Origin: Henckelia pumila
Lineage: Eukaryota > Streptophyta > Magnoliopsida > Lamiales > Gesneriaceae
Reading direction: 5' to 3'
Assembly: GCF_033568475.1 (NCBI RefSeq)
Contig: NC_133120.1
Location: 88,802,151-88,866,150, forward strand
Length of the DNA stretch: 64,000 nt
Shown: positions 1 to 9,528 of the stretch, piece by piece
How positions within the stretch are numbered: position 1 is the first letter of the stretch
Layout of the letters: the number at the start of each line of letters is the position of its first letter
Notes under the pieces: model-generated
What the model was told of the DNA's origin: nothing
Seen by the model: the letters and a program-made list of their open reading frames with translations, nothing else
The model's database searches: none
Translations under genes and position numbers: made by a program

Positions 1-170
1 GGCCCAATTGGTGTCCAAAGTATCGGAGCATGACTGAGCCCGAGTATCAACAATTGGGCTTGTAATCCTTCAAACAAAAAAATAAAAAAATTGGGCTTGT
101 ACACGTGGTTGTGTGGCGGTGCGGTTGAAGCTTGACAGAGAGGCAAGAAGCCGGCGGTGAGCAAGAAAAT
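1..170 (+). promoter_or_regulatory. 5' flank / leader of the PIMT gene
   Basis: This short stretch precedes the first in-frame ATG of the methyltransferase gene. No clear TATA box is visible in it, and the true promoter may start left of the window. It holds a GGCCCAATT start and two TTGGGCTTGTA-like repeats (around 53 and 91). GGGCC-type motifs are common in promoters of housekeeping plant genes. The assignment rests only on position. Confidence 0.35.
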
Positions 171-2461
171 ATGCATTCCACGTCACACTCCGTAATAGCT
201 TGGGGTTGCCGCTATCGTGCGCCTATCAAGTTATCCTTCTCCTACCTCACTCCTCGCCACCTCCACCGCCGTACACGGGAACTCTCTCTCCCGACGGTCG
301 CCGTCTTCAGTACCTCCACCATATCCTCTGGCTGCCGCTTGCCTAATCGTCACTTCACGGGGAACTCTCTCTTTTCCCGCATGGAGGTACTGTTTTTAAC
401 TACTGTTTTTTGGCGTGAATTGACTGCAAATGCTGAAAGCTTTTCATGGAAATGTCTTATTTGGAATATATCGATTTTCTGCCATAGGAAAGTTTTAAAT
501 TGGATATCAAAATTAGTCTTGAATGGATTATGCAATTAATAAAAAATTGGGAGTATGTGCCATTTGACATTTTGGATTTAACTAGCTTCATCGGTCATTG
601 GAATGTCCCTCTATCATATATTTTCCCTTCAGAAAAGCATGTTTTCTTGACTGTGCGATGGCTTTGGTAGGATTTGTTAGAATGGTAATCGGACTTCGCT
701 TGGCATTTGTTTATCTCGGCATTTGGAATTCATCACTGAATTAGTGCTATTTTCAATTCAGTGAGTGACTGAAAATTTAGAATTATGTCTTAAGAAAATT
801 ATGGTCTATGGTGTGATATTGTTATTTAGTTTCCTGTTCTCTTGGTGACAGATAATGAGACGGACGGTCCTGTCACATCTTATCTCAATGTTGTTTTATG
901 TTTCTAAGCAGCGGATCTGGACTGGAGGTGGTATCAATAAGAATAATGAAATGCTGGATCATTTGCAGAGATATGGAGTGATAAAATCAAAGAAAACAGC
1001 TGAAGTAATGAAAAGTATAGACAGAGCATTGTTTGTTCCTGAAGGTGCATCACCTTATGTCGACAGTCCTGTGCAGATAGGTTACAATGCTACTATTTCT
1101 GCCCCGCATATGCATGCCACATGCCTCGAATTGTTGCAAAACAATTTGAAACCTGGCATGCACGCTTTGGATGTTGGCTCAGGTGAATATATATATTACC
1201 TCATCCTTATATATTGGGAAGTTTGATACTCGTGTAGCTGGTCTATGGCGCTGCATAAAAATATGTTCGGCAAGTTTATTTAATTTTATTTTGTCAGATT
1301 ATCTGATGTGACTATGGTAATGCAGCGCATCCATTCCACCGCCAATATTAAAAATAGAACGCTTTAAAAACTCATCTGTTGACTCTGTTTCTATTATAAA
1401 TTATGTTTTTCCTGTGGTGAATTTAGTAAAAATAAAAAAAAATGGATGCAATTTTTGGCTTCCGGAATTAAGAACTTTCAGATTTGCATGTCCTGAAACA
1501 TCTTTGCTTGTAGGCACTGGGTATTTGACTGCATGCTTTGCAGTCATGGTTGGGCCACAAGGTCGTGCTGTTGGAGTGGAACATATTCCCGAGCTGGTTG
1601 ACTCCTCTATTGTAAATATCCAAAAGAGTGCAGCTGCCCAACTACTGAAAGAAGGAATCCTATCCATGCATGCTGGCGGTATGTTGTCGATTGCCATTTT
1701 ATTTCCATTGCAATTGTGCATGCAAGGATTGTTTTGTTCGGTTTTAGGCTTTTTTCAAGGAAAATGGTTTCATGTGCTTTGTGGCTGTGTTTATTGCCTA
1801 CCCAGAACTATTTAGAAGACAGCTGACATCTGATAACTTGCTGCATCATTTTTATGTGCAACATATCTTGCGGCGCTTAGTAAAAGCTTTAACTATAATG
1901 TTAAATGAAAGCTTTCAATTTGAAGAATGAAATGTGCTTGGAAGAAAAAGAACTTGTTGATCATGATGGTAAAAATTCAATTTTTTAGACAGTAGAGGCC
2001 ATTTGCTTTTGGAGTTAAAATGCTACATCTATGCAGGGTGAAGCGAGCAGGAGCCCCTCATTGAAATCAAAATTTGAGTCGCCTCCGTCTAGATTAAGTC
2101 ATCTAGTAAACTTATTTCCGTCGAAATCAATTCAGTGCCACAAAAAGGTCATGTTAGTTCTACTGTATGTTGAATATGCTCACAGGTTACATGTTTCTCA
2201 TTGCTGACAGATGGAAGACTGGGCTGGCCCCAGTTTGCCCCATACGACGCGATTCACGTTGGAGCAGCAGCATCAGAAATCCCAGAAGCACTTATCGAAC
2301 AATTGAAGCCGGGCGGACGATTGGTGATCCCTGTTGGGAACATCTTCCAGGATTTGAAAGTGGTGGACAAAAACATGGATGGTTCGCTCAGCGTCCGAAG
2401 CGAAACTTCTGTACGCTATGTGCCACTGACGAGCCGAGAAGCTCAACTGAGGGGGGAGTAG
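171..2461 (+). CDS. PIMT2: Protein-L-isoaspartate O-methyltransferase, organelle-targeted (PIMT2-like), 4 exons
   Basis: The enzyme uses S-adenosylmethionine to methylate isoaspartyl residues in aged proteins and so starts their repair. Exons read 171-386, 912-1182, 1514-1678 and 2211-2461, all with GT/AG borders and matching phases, giving 300 residues. The SAM-binding motif LDVGSGTGYL lies near residue 158, built across the exon 2/3 join. [31 protein letters not shown] and GGRLVIPVG follow in family order, and the protein ends REAQLRGE. Residues 1-70 are rich in Ser, Arg and His with few acids, like a transit peptide. A second Met (codon 71, base 381) sits just before the exon 1/2 junction and would give a 230-residue form, the usual length of the cytosolic enzyme. 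The start at 171 is the first ATG in frame. Exon 1 is called from frame, splice site and resemblance to Arabidopsis PIMT2; the rest is very secure. Confidence 0.93.
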
Positions 2462-2696
2462 GTGGTAGTTTTCAATTTTCATATTAAGCTAGCTTGTTTA
2501 TATGGTCCCGAAGATGTAAATGTTGTAAAATCCCTGATATCTTCTACCTGTCTCACTCTCTGTATAGGAAAGTGCTTTATGCTTTAAAGAAAACCGTAGC
2601 ATCAGTTATTAGGCTGAGCGATCATTTTTTGTTTGCTTTATATTCGAGTTATTTCATAAATTGACTATATCTATCTGTATAGCTAAGTCGCATTTC

Positions 2697-2737
<41 letters not shown>

Positions 2738-3426
2738 ATGATTTTCAATTTGTCATAAATTAATTAGAATGTGCAAATCCCTGGAAAACCTAAAACGATC
2801 CATTTAACAAATATTCTTAAAAGTTTTATAAGAAATAACATTTATATAAATATTCAAACAATAAAGCAGTAACATTTGAACCGAAAGTCACACAACCACC
2901 TACTGCTTGACCTGTTGACCACAAGCTAACCAAGAACAATATCATGTCCATTTTCAACCTTCTCCAGCTGAGTGGGACTCCCGGCCACTATTTTCATTTC
3001 ATTTTCATTCAAAAAAAAAACCATTAATGAATCTCCAAAAAAAAGAAAAAAAAAACCATTAATAAATAACCTTAAAAATAAGAAACGAGCTAGATAGAAA
3101 AGTACTTTCATTAACTTTCTTTATTTATTTTACAAAATCAGCTTTCATTTTTATCGTTTTGGGATTAATGGATTTTGATCAATGATTTTTTGGGATTAAT
3201 TAACTGTTGCAGTGAAGTTTAAATTAATTTCCAGCGGGAGGAAGAAGTGTACTGCTGGCCGTTGGGAGAAAAGAACGATTAGAGGTCGACGAATGAATAC
3301 TCAGGATCTATCTTTAAAGCAGTCTATCAGATGACATCATTAAGTGAAAATCAGTCGAAAGCCGTCAACATGAAATGAAAATCAGCCGACTCAATATGTT
3401 CAGTCGATATAAACCGAAAAAAGTAA
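2462..3426. other. 3' flank of PIMT; AT-rich DNA, no gene seen
   Basis: The 3' UTR of the methyltransferase must lie at the start of this stretch. No clear single polyadenylation signal can be chosen. A 36-base T run (2698-2733) interrupts it. Short open frames here have no plant-protein character. The remainder is AT-rich and unrecognised. Confidence 0.5.
2698..2733. repeat. 36-bp homopolymer T tract
   Basis: An uninterrupted run of T lies about 240 bp past the stop codon of the methyltransferase gene. It may be a simple repeat or the poly(A) tail of a reverse-transcribed insertion on the minus strand. No coding remnant adjoins it, so its origin is open. Confidence 0.9.
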
Positions 3427-3428
3427 CA

Positions 3429-3592
3429 CTTTTGTGAGACGGTCTCATTCGTGAGATGAGTTAAATCTACCCATATTTATAATAATAAGTAATATTTTTG
3501 ATATAAATTGTAATACTTTTTAATGGATAACCCATATAAAAAATCCGTCTCATAAATATGACACTTGAGACCGTTTCATAAAAGTTTTTGCC
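3429..3592. mobile_element. MITE with TGAGACGGTCTCA-type inverted ends
   Basis: The left end reads ACTTTTGTGAGACGGTCTCA. The right end reads TGAGACCGTTTCATAAAAGT, which is nearly its reverse complement, about 164 bp away. The interior is AT-rich with no coding capacity. Palindromic GAGACGGTCTC ends of this kind are widespread in short non-autonomous elements of asterid genomes. A degraded relative lies at about 4236-4345. Confidence 0.72.
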
Positions 3593-4235
3593 AATCGATA
3601 CAGTCGAAAATCAGACAAAAACAAATCCATATCAATTGAGAATCAGCTCATATGAACTGAAAATAAATCAATATCATTCTATATTAAAAAAAACTAAAAA
3701 AATCGGCAAAAAAACATCGCACCCGAACAATTACAATTAAAAATGTAGAGATACGAGAAATAAGAAAAGGAGAGAAAAATATATATTTACACAACACTCA
3801 ATCGAATATTTTAAATGATGAGAAATATATTATTTTTTAACGAAAACCTACCCCTTCAAATAAAAACAAGACGAGTTATATCCTATCGTTCTTCCACGCG
3901 GGTATGGGCATAGACTATGGAATGGAAGGGAGAATGAGTCCAATCACCAAATATCATTGTCACCTTGGATCTTTCCATGTATCTCACGTACACGTCATTT
4001 TTCACTTTCCGATTATGATCTTCATTTCGTTTTAGTGCATGCTGCTCGCAAGGCACTACCTTGCGGGTGATGTGTAATCTCATGATTGGTCAAAATTAGT
4101 AGGTTTCACGTGGGGCCCACTGATTTTAACCAATTACGAGCCGCCACGTCACCCATAGGACACTACACTGCGGGTAGCATCTACTACTCCAAACATTTTC
4201 AAATACACAAAAAATAATGTGGCACAGTCACACGG
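3593..4235. other. Intergenic AT-rich stretch, nothing recognised
   Basis: AT-rich sequence lies between two MITE-like pieces. A 66-codon open frame on the minus strand (3883-4083) has no recognisable motif, and I do not treat it as a gene. Confidence 0.5.
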
Positions 4236-4345
4236 GTAAATTTTGTGAGACAGATCTTTTAATTGAAACACTCATGATATTGTAATATTTTTATGATAAA
4301 TATGAGTGGATTTGATCCATTTCACGGACATAAATCCATGAAACC
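4236..4345. mobile_element. Degraded fragment of the same MITE family
   Basis: The segment opens with TTTTGTGAGACAGATCTTTT and runs into CATTTCACGGACATAAATCC. This resembles the internal part of the MITE at 3429-3592, but intact terminal repeats are lacking. Confidence 0.4.
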
Positions 4346-4456
4346 ATATTACAAGATATCAACTCTTCGAATTATTTGCAATTTAACAATTCATAATTGA
4401 AAACTGGACCACATGTTTTGAATTTCCAATTATGATCCTTTTATAATACAAAATAG

Positions 4457-4461
4457 GTTAC
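4457..4461. repeat. Target-site duplication, left copy (GTTAC)
   Basis: GTTAC directly precedes the TGTAACACCC end of the solo LTR. The same five bases follow its TTACA end at 7117-7121. Confidence 0.88.
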
Positions 4462-5499
4462 TGTAACACCCGGTATTTTTAAATACGTAAATCCGCCTGC
4501 ATAATTAGGATATTTAATTATTTAAATTTATGAATTATGGGTTAAATAATTATGTGAATTATTTATGCATGATTTAATTTATTTTTAAGCATTTAACCCA
4601 TAATTAGTGATTTTTATGATTTTTAGTATTTTTATTATTATTTGATCGCGTAGACGGGACCGTGGACGGACGAGATGACAACTTTCCACCCAAATTATTT
4701 TATGAGCCTTTTTAGAGCCTTAAAATATTATTTCGAGTCTTATTATCTCAAAATTTTAAATATTTGATTTTATTTAATTTTAGGGGTCATTTTTATCCAA
4801 AATTAGTCAAGATAATGACTTTTAATCACTTTTAAAAATTCCCTTAATTTTAATTTCGGGATTTTCAATAATGTTTCAGATTTTTTTTAAAGATTTCTTT
4901 TAGAGTTTTAGTTAAGTTATATTTTATATATATTATATCCTTAATTATATATTTAATTACCCTATTTTCTAATAAACTAAAACCTAAACCTATCCCTACC
5001 TCCCACGTTTTTCTTCCACTCAGCCGACACCCACCTCCATCTTCTTCTCCATCGAGCCGTCACCAAAGAAGACCCCATAGCCAAGGATCTTGAAGCTCCA
5101 AAAGTCCCGTATTTTCGTCCCGTCGTCCCGGAACCGTCCCACGCTCGTGTTTCCTCGTCATCTACGGTGAAAGGCATGTTTCTATTCACTTTTCAAACCT
5201 ATATCAGTGTATGTATGTGTGTGGGTGTGTAGTACCGAGACTCATCAGTTTTTTTTTACAGCAAATTTTCAAATCCTTTCTCTATGCACTCGGTTTTGGC
5301 ATTTTGATGGTTCATGCTCACGTTTTTCTTCCATTGGTGGGTCTAGCCGCTGGCCAAGGGTCTAGAGGGGGTTGTGGGCTGGCCTGGGTTCGAATGGCTC
5401 GAGTGGTTCGAGCCAAACGAACCCAGGAGAGGCGTAGGGACAGACGGCTGCCATGGCCGAGCAGGTAAGGGTTTCGAGTTAATGGGCTTCGGGTTCCTG

Positions 5500-5765
5500 G
5501 TTCCTGGCTGCATGGGGGCTGGGGCCTGGTCAGGTTAGGTCCGCCCGGACGTGGGCTACGTCCGGGCGACGGCGCTCCGGCCAGGGGCGGCCGGAGCCGG
5601 CCGGCAGCAGGCCAAGAAGGCCTGCTGCTCTCGGCCGAGGCGTAACGAGAGAGGGGGGAGTCGGGCTTAGGGTTTCTGGTGGCTTCCGGGTCGGGTCTTG
5701 GGTCCGGGTCGGGTCAGTAGGTTAGTGGGTCGGGTTAAGTGGGTCCGGGTCCGGGTTATTTTAAT
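5500..5765. repeat. GC-rich palindromes and G-tract block inside the solo LTR
   Basis: From 5535 to 5640 there are nested inverted repeats built on CCGCCCGG, CGTCCGGGCG and GGCCGGAGCCGGCC. From about 5690 to 5760 the sequence repeats GGGTCGGGTC and GGGTCCGGGT, giving at least six closely spaced GGG runs. The plus-strand RNA or DNA could fold into hairpins and a G-quadruplex. This is read from the sequence; any function is inference. Confidence 0.7.
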
Positions 5766-5974
5766 TGGGCTTGGGTATTTTTATTTTTTTTAGTTTTTAA
5801 GTTAATTAGGAGTTAAATGGGCTAATTAAATTCCCAAAAAAATTTAATTAGTACTATTTAATTTATTTGGGCTCCATTAAATTATTTTGGGTTAATTTAA
5901 CTATTTTTGGGCTTTTAATAATTTTTATTTAAATTTTTAAGTTGGCCAGAAATTTTTATGGGCTTGGGAGCCCA

Positions 5975-6095
5975 TGAAAGTTATTGGGCCTGTTATTGGG
6001 CTTTTGGGCCCATTGGGCCAGGGACAGTGTTATTGGGCCTAATTTAGTCTTAATGGGCTTTGGTTAATTTATTGGGCCAAGTCTTAAGTTAATGG
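5975..6095. repeat. Cluster of TATTGGGCC / AATGGGCTT repeats
   Basis: The short motif TTATTGGGCC or TTAATGGGCTT recurs about seven times in 120 bp inside the solo LTR. GGGCC elements of this kind resemble TCP-factor binding sites known from plant promoters. Here they may be LTR promoter elements, but this is unproven. Confidence 0.5.
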
Positions 6096-6348
6096 GCTTG
6101 CATGTCTAGGGCCAGCAGCAGAACCATCCATGAGAAAAATTGCATGTGTCCTGATTATATATTTAATTATTTTTATGCATTTAAGTTATTTTAATATTTA
6201 TATGTTAGTAAGAAAATTAAATTAAATATATATGAAGGACACACAATTTATTTAAGTACATGCATTCATGAAATCAATTCTTATACTACGATTGAAATTC
6301 TATGGTTGAGCAAATAAAATATTTTAGGTGGAAATTGAAGTAGTGTGG

Positions 6349-6388
6349 CCATTTATGTATGGGCAGTTTCTGCCATTTATGTATGGGT
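6349..6388. repeat. Short direct repeat (GCCATTTATGTATGGG, two copies)
   Basis: Two adjacent copies of GCCATTTATGTATGGG lie about 22 bp apart within the solo LTR. Confidence 0.7.
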
Positions 6389-7116
6389 GGTTCGCCACCA
6401 GCCTCGTACGATGGTTTCTTAGACTGATCAGTCGCACTATAAGTATGGGTCACACTTACGGATAGGACCATTCGATGTTAAGAAAATAAGTGCTCAACAA
6501 CTCAAGTATGTATGATATTAAGTATGTTATGTATAATTCAGTGATTATTTAAGCAACATTTATGTTATTATTTTTAAGGCATGCTCATGCACTTATAGTA
6601 TATGTATTATGTATGAAAGTGTATTAAATTATCTTAAACCCTTGTTAGTATGCATGTTGGGCCTCTAGGCTCACTACACTGATATGGTGCAGGTGAGTAT
6701 GTAGAGGAGCAGGTTACCCCTACCGGTGGTGAGGACGTATGAGCAGTGCTGCAGTAGCCCCGTGACCGTGACAGCTTCTGAGTCACCATGCTTGAGTCTT
6801 ATGATACATTTTATTATTTTTATAAGGGTTGAGTTGTTTGGAATATTTTATTAAATAATTTAGTGCATGCACACTTTTTATTTATTTTAATTATGCAGTA
6901 TATTTTTAAATTATAGGGTTGACTCAGATATTTATTTAATTCATAGAATGCATTTTATTTAAGTATTTAAATTGTTTATTTATTTAGTCATGAATTTATT
7001 TTAAGATTTTATTCTGTGCATATATGTATGGGCATATATGTACATATTTTATTTAGTAGTATAAAAAAAAAAAAAATTTCCGCATATTTATTTATTATAG
7101 AGTTAGGGTCGTTACA

Positions 7117-7121
7117 GTTAC
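7117..7121. repeat. Target-site duplication, right copy (GTTAC)
   Basis: GTTAC directly follows the solo LTR and matches the left copy at 4457-4461 exactly. Confidence 0.88.
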
Positions 7122-7756
7122 ACTCTAAGAAAAATACAAAATAGAATTTATTATTTTTCTGAAGTTAATCTGTCGATGATTAATAAATATCACTCATGGA
7201 AAATTATTGCCTAGTTAATATTGATGTGATCTGGTCAGTACTTTACTAATTTATTAAATCGTTTGGATGGCAATATTGGGGCCAGTCCAATATTTCAATA
7301 AACAAACAATGCAATTTGAATTATATTATGATAGGATTCATGGACTCTATACATAAAACAAAAATTAAACACATCATCATGTTTTCTAATTTTCAAGAAT
7401 TCATCATTTTTTGTTAAAAATTTATTTTATTTTCTATCTAATACATACTAGTACTAATTTTTTCTTCACATCATAAGTAGCTAGTGTTCTAAAATATCAA
7501 AGTATAAAATTATTATATATAAAATTTAAACTTTATTTATGATTTCGCGTGTACGCGCAAATGAACGTTGAATATTGGTTAGTCAAAATAAAATGGAATG
7601 ACAATTTCATCCCCATTGCTTTCTTAATTAAAAAAAGATTTTATCCACTTAATTACTCAATTTTAATTTTTGGTTGACATTAATTTGTTCAATTAGTGTT
7701 TCGATCCATTAAATTTTCAAATTTTGATATATTAACTTCTAATTTAAGTTATTTTA
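7122..7756. other. Intergenic AT-rich stretch, nothing recognised
   Basis: This lies between the solo LTR and a foldback MITE. It is strongly AT-rich, and neither strand shows a coding frame or RNA gene that I can recognise. Confidence 0.5.
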
Positions 7757-8118
7757 GGCCACATTTGGTATCAAAAGTCAAACCTAAAAAAAATGTTTTT
7801 TTGGTTTATAAGGTGTTTGGATGGTCATTTAAGTGCTTAAAAAAACACTTTTAAATTCAAATTTAGAGCTTTTTCAAAAGCCAAAAATTATAGCTTAAAA
7901 ATCACTTTTTTTTTAAAAAAAATGTCTATGAAATCCAAACGTAGAGATTTTTTAAAATAAGTGCTTTTAAAAGCTACAATTTTTTGCTGTTAAAAAAGCT
8001 CTAATTTTGACTTAAAAAAGTGTTTATTTAAGCACTTTTTTGGTCAACCAAACACCTTGTTAACTAAAAAGCACTAAAAAAATACTTTTTTTGGCTGACT
8101 TTTGAAACCAAACAGAGC
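7757..8118. mobile_element. Foldback MITE upstream of the F-box gene
   Basis: The left end carries ATTTGGTATCAAAAGTCA and the right end TGACTTTTGAAACCAAACAG, close to its reverse complement. Inside, GGTGTTTGGATGG...AAGTGCTTAAAA pairs with TTAAGCACTTTTTTGGTC...CCAAACACC. Nearly the whole 360-bp unit could therefore fold into one long hairpin. It encodes nothing. It ends about 200 bp before the F-box ATG and so lies in the probable promoter of that gene. The exact ends and target duplication are not certain. Confidence 0.7.
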
Positions 8119-8319
8119 ATTAGCCTAGTATAACACTGAAAAATGTTAGTCAAATTATCAAAACAGTCGAAAATCTAAAATTAATATAACAAAATCAAAA
8201 TTTGAAAATTTAGTAAACGGAGCAAAAATTAATAGAAAATAAAAAATAAATTATCCTCCCCAATCAAACTAGCTAGCTTAAATAGACAAACAAAAAGTTG
8301 TGAAACGAACACAATCCAC

Positions 8320-9528
8320 ATGGAAATTCCATTCCAGTTCTCTCCAATGGCGAAATCTGCAGAAATGGTGGCATCCATTCCCGATCTCTTATCTGAAATC
8401 TTACTGCGCCTTCCCATCAAATCATTACTTCGTTTCAAATTGGTTTCCAAGCGCTGGTTTTCTCTCATCAGCGATCCAAGATTCTGTCAGCTGTTTGATC
8501 CCTTTCCCAACCCGGCAGTTGGCCTCTTCTTGCCTTCTTCAGCCGCAGTTCATTCCGGCGAAGAACATCATCTTCATCATCATGAATTTATCCCTTTTGG
8601 TTCCGAACAGTACTCTATCGAATGTATCAAAGATCATCTGCCAGCTTCTGGGGTAAGAATCTTGCATTCTTGCAATGGATTGATGCTTTGCTGCAGCAAC
8701 AACAGTACTGTGACGAATGATGATCTTGAGTACTTCCTTTTCAATCCCACCACCAACAAGTACTCTTCGATCATACCCAAACCAGACGAAATTTCGAAAA
8801 GAATTCGTGGGATGTACTTGGCTTTTGATCCTGTCAACTCTTTTCACTACAAAATCGTTTCTTTATTGTTAGTCGGAGGAAATCAGGAATCACATTTCCA
8901 GATCAAAGTCTACTCATCCGACACCAATTCTTGGCTCACACAAGGCCATCCCTTCACTACTTCTACGGCCGCAAATTTCGACAAAGGCGTGTATTGCAAC
9001 AGCGCAATTCATTGGATGTTCGCCGCGGGAAACGACGAGTCTTTTTACTACCATGTCCACGATCATACGCTAAAGCAAATGCCATCTCTGCCTCTCACAT
9101 ACAGCAGACAGTGCAAGAGAGACTACTACTTGGGTGAGTCTTGTGGCCACTTGCAATTCATCGACATGCGCGGTCCCCGAGTGAAACTCGCTGTTTACGA
9201 GCTAAGAACCGATTACTCCGAATGGTTCGCCAAGTACCAGGTCGATCTTTCGCATGTTGTGGCAGAGAATCCAGCAATGGCTTCCCTACGGGGCAGCCCC
9301 ATGTTCTGGTGCTGCTTCGTGTTCGAGGTTTTGGCGGTGGTACGAGGCGGGGACGATGGGGATTCGTTCTTGGTTCTGCAGATTCCTGGGAAAGTGGTGA
9401 GATACAACATCGTACGCAAGATTTTCCAAGATTTGATGGAGTTCGAAGGAGTTGTTGGGTCTTCTTTGAAGTATCCAAAAGCTGGTGGGTTTCAGTATAT
9501 TCGCTCTCTTGGTTGTGTTTCATTTTAA
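8320..9528 (+). CDS. F-box protein, At5g07610-like
   Basis: This is a single-exon gene of 402 residues. An N-terminal F-box (about residues 17-58; IPDLLSEILLRLPIKSLLRF then VSKRWFSLISDPRF) would bind a SKP1 adaptor and form an SCF ubiquitin ligase. The remainder is the F-box-associated region, with ILHSCNGLMLC, YFLFNPTTNKYS, YLAFDPVNSFHYKIV and IKVYSSDTNSW. This order is typical of the large plant At5g07610-like F-box family, and the C-terminal part presumably chooses the target. A second in-frame ATG at 8347 (codon 10) has an equally good context, so the protein may be 393 residues. A T-rich run follows the stop. A foldback MITE lies just upstream. The substrate is unknown. No break is seen, so the gene appears functional. 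Confidence 0.9.
   Translation: MEIPFQFSPMAKSAEMVASIPDLLSEILLRLPIKSLLRFKLVSKRWFSLISDPRFCQLFDPFPNPAVGLFLPSSAAVHSGEEHHLHHHEFIPFGSEQYSIECIKDHLPASGVRILHSCNGLMLCCSNNSTVTNDDLEYFLFNPTTNKYSSIIPKPDEISKRIRGMYLAFDPVNSFHYKIVSLLLVGGNQESHFQIKVYSSDTNSWLTQGHPFTTSTAANFDKGVYCNSAIHWMFAAGNDESFYYHVHDHTLKQMPSLPLTYSRQCKRDYYLGESCGHLQFIDMRGPRVKLAVYELRTDYSEWFAKYQVDLSHVVAENPAMASLRGSPMFWCCFVFEVLAVVRGGDDGDSFLVLQIPGKVVRYNIVRKIFQDLMEFEGVVGSSLKYPKAGGFQYIRSLGCVSF

Larger units (their letters stand above)
4462..7116 (+). mobile_element. Solo LTR of a large Ty3/gypsy-type element
   Basis: The unit begins TGTAACACCCGG and ends GGGTCGTTACA, the TG...CA pattern of an LTR. It is bounded by a perfect 5-bp target duplication, GTTAC, at 4457-4461 and 7117-7121. 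At 2655 bp it contains no gag or pol reading frame and no internal primer site. That fits a single LTR left after recombination between two LTRs of a full element. Its ends resemble those of gypsy-1 further right (TGTAAGACCC...GGGTCGTCACA), which suggests a related lineage. The middle third is very GC- and G-rich, unlike the AT-rich flanks. The open frames at 4977-5189 and 5211-5468 lie inside this GC-rich part and are not credible genes. Confidence 0.88.

Noticed and set aside
3883-4083. 66-codon open frame on the minus strand
   Set aside because: It shows no domain, codon pattern or splice context of a gene and lies between MITE-like pieces.
4977-5468. Two open frames (70 and 85 codons) in GC-rich DNA
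   Set aside because: They lie inside the solo LTR; GC-rich DNA is poor in stops, so such frames arise by chance.
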